This document shows, piece by piece, positions 1 through 64,000 of a DNA stretch of 64,000 nucleotides. How positions within the stretch are numbered: position 1 is the stretch's first letter; the number at the start of each line of letters is the position of its first letter. Source of the stretch: Dama dama (Eukaryota; Chordata; Mammalia; Artiodactyla; Cervidae); assembly GCF_033118175.1 (NCBI RefSeq), contig NC_083689.1, forward strand, positions 28,812,501 to 28,876,500, in the 5' to 3' direction. Both the position numbers and the translations under genes were made by a program. Under the pieces are notes generated by a model that saw nothing but the letters and a program-made list of their open reading frames with translations, had not been told where the DNA came from and made no database searches.

Positions 1-218
1 GGTTGGATGCATGAGACAGGGTGCTCAGGCCTGGTGCACTGGGATGTCCCAGAGGGATGGGATGGGGAGGGAGGGGGAGGGGGGTCAGGAGGGGGAGGGG
101 GGTCAGGATGGGGAACACATGTACACCCATGGCTGATTCATGTCAATGTATGACAAAAACCACTACAATATTGTAAAGTAATTCGCCTCCAATTAAAATA
201 AATAAATTTTTTAAAAAG
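1..218 (+). mobile_element. L1 LINE 3' end (ruminant type)
   Basis: The end of a ruminant L1 3' UTR: the 'GGTTGGATGCATGAGACAGG' start, a G-rich stretch at 64-113, then the AATATTGTAAAGTAATT...CCTCCAATTAAAATAAAT tail. It matches the closing part of the L1 at 23444-24050. The 5' side is cut by the window edge. It lies in intron 8. Confidence 0.85.
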
Positions 219-1372
219 TGACATTTATAAAGTGTCTGCAGTGCCTTTAAGGAAACCTGCATGTGTCGAATTCTGTACTTTCTCTTGGTCATACTGGGTT
301 TCTTTTGGGGACTGATAGGCAGTCTGATTCTTGCATGGAATAATACCTAACTAAAGCCAATTCTTTTATTTAACAATAGCGTGGAAGCAACCTGAGGTAA
401 GCTTTGGACCATTCAAGGAACTAACATATTTATTTATAAACTCAGTATCTAGTGTAAAAAATTAGGCCTTCCCTATCAATAGCATTATTTATAGTTAATA
501 GTTTCATCTGCATCAGTGGCATGTAGCTCCTGATGGTTGTGGTATGTGTTTCTTGTGGTCACGGACAGAACTTCTTGGAAGCATCTTGTTAAAAGTTAAA
601 TAATATGTAGTGAAACTGGACTCGCTGTTTCTGGTGCTCCAAATAAAAGCAGAAAGTACTTCCCTCGTGGTTTTGGGAGCTGTTCGTGCTCTTGCCCTCT
701 GTACGCCTCTGAGCTCAGAATCTTCTACCCCCCTCCTGCCTTTTCTTCTCCAGTCACATTGACGCCTTGTTTTTCACACACGTGAAACACATCTTCTTCT
801 TTCTCTTTGAACTTCTCTCCTTTCAGGTTACTTGTGTGGCTCATGCTCTCACCTTATTAACGTCTGCTCAGGTGTCACTGCCTCAAAGGAGCTGTTCTAA
901 TCAGTCTTTCTAAAATAGTACCTGTGTCAGTTTTGTGTTGCTGTGTAGTAAATAACCATAAAATTTTTGTAGTGAACAACAGTATAGATCTGCAGGTCTG
1001 CTGGGTGACTGACTAGTCTAGGCTGAGATGGGTTTGTCGCTTTCCCTCATTTGAGCTCTGCGTCTGTCTCGGCGTGACTTCTTACTGCATTGTGGGCTCA
1101 TAGCTCTTCATGCCTCTTGTTTTTGTACACCGGGGGTATGGCACGGCATAGGTGCTCAGTGAGCATCTGCTTGTAAATAGACGAAAGCATGGAAAAAAAA
1201 AAAAAAAAAAAAAGAAAGCATGAATAGATGTGATAGAACTTGAAAGAATGAGATGTACTAGAAATTAAGTAAGATAATCCCCTTAATTTAGCATCTCCTA
1301 ACGTGTGCAGTAAATGATGTGAGGACTCAGGGTGATTCTGTGGTGTCTTCTGTTTTCTTTTCCCGTGTTTAG
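219..1372 (+). other. FBN2: Intron 8 (3' part)
   Basis: Non-coding sequence up to the acceptor tgtttag|AT at 1372/1373. After the L1 tail at 1-218 it looks mostly unique. An old degraded repeat of uncertain family seems to occupy about 925-1190; its end resembles the 'gcacataggtgctcaataaat' tail of L2/MIR elements. A pure A run lies at 1193-1213. Confidence 0.7.
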
Positions 1373-63361
<61,989 letters not shown>

Positions 63362-64000
63362 GTGAGTATGAAGCCGAGAAAGAGGACAGGGACCCTCTGG
63401 TAGCTGAAGACTAGCTGCCGAATTCTTCTGGTGCTGGGGACGAGGGAGGAATGAGAGTCCGAACTTTGAATCTGGACTACTTTCAGTGATTATGCTGAAA
63501 CTAGCCAAGAAGCCTTCATAGAAAAGGAATCTGAATTCCTCTCTTCTTATTTTTTTTTCTTGATATGATGAGAAGAGAAAACAATTTTTAACCACAATCC
63601 ACTGTGAAGGATGATAATATCAGTTCTCCCTGGTATCACAGATAAAGGCCATTCCTGCTTCTTTTCCAGAGTTGTTTTAGTTCAGGATCATAGATGCATT
63701 GTATTCCTCAAGTCCAACCAGCTTATATCTTAAATTGAAATGTGTGTCCTGATATGAGCATAGGTGAAACTTCACATTGTTGAATCTTTGAGTTTTCATT
63801 TATTAGCCAAAATAAGTTGTTGATATAAATTGTCTGAAAGTAGTTTTTTCTTTAATTAAAAACAAGTGGGTTTTGTTATTCTACTTTGTAATCTATGAAG
63901 TAATGATCTTATTTCAAGTAGGATGTTAATATTCTTTTAAAGGTACAGTGTTTGAAAAGGCACCTAGGAAAATATAGATACATCCCTTAGGATATGTGCT
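63362..64000 (+). other. FBN2: Intron 37 (5' part)
   Basis: 639 bp from the strong donor gtgagt to the window edge. AT-rich, no repeat or exon recognised; exon 38 is not reached. Confidence 0.85.

Overview
This is vertebrate nuclear DNA from a ruminant, most likely a bovid. The evidence is the many Bov-tA/Bov-A2 SINEs, CHR-type cetartiodactyl tRNA SINEs, three BovB (RTE) LINE pieces and ruminant-type L1 3' ends. There are no bacterial, phage or organelle genes, no CRISPR array, and no second protein-coding gene that I can support.

The whole window is the interior of one plus-strand gene, fibrillin-2 (FBN2). I placed 29 consecutive coding exons by reading splice sites and protein domains. By the conventional fibrillin layout they are exons 9 to 37 of about 65. 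They total 3801 nt (1267 codons). Every exon is a multiple of three, and every intron is phase 1 with GT-AG ends. Exon 8 and earlier lie to the left; exon 38 and later lie to the right. No promoter, start codon, stop codon or poly(A) site of the gene is inside the window.

Domain order, left to right: TB1 (exon 9 and start of 10), the glycine-rich segment (exon 10, which marks the gene as FBN2 rather than FBN1 with its proline-rich segment), EGF4 (11), cbEGF3-6 (12-15), TB2 (16-17), cbEGF7-9 (18-20), hybrid domain 2 (21-22), cbEGF10 (23), TB3 (24, with an RGD), cbEGF11-22 (25-36), and most of TB4 (37, with a second RGD). Exons 24 to about 34 match the segment where human FBN2 mutations for congenital contractural arachnodactyly cluster. 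The protein is a secreted matrix glycoprotein: calcium-bound cbEGF tandems form stiff rods, TB and hybrid domains break them up and bind partners, and the chains assemble into microfibrils.

The other 94% of the window is intron, mostly AT-rich. It holds about 20 tRNA-derived SINEs, three BovB pieces, L1 pieces (two young 3' ends and several old ones), MIR and L2 fossils, one Tigger/MER2-like DNA transposon with TA flanks, microsatellites and a 27-bp minisatellite. The points most worth a second look are repeat architecture (an inverted BovB pair in intron 23, inverted SINEs flanking exons, an L1 split by two opposed SINEs) and the weak splice signals around exon 30. I found no convincing undescribed biological system.
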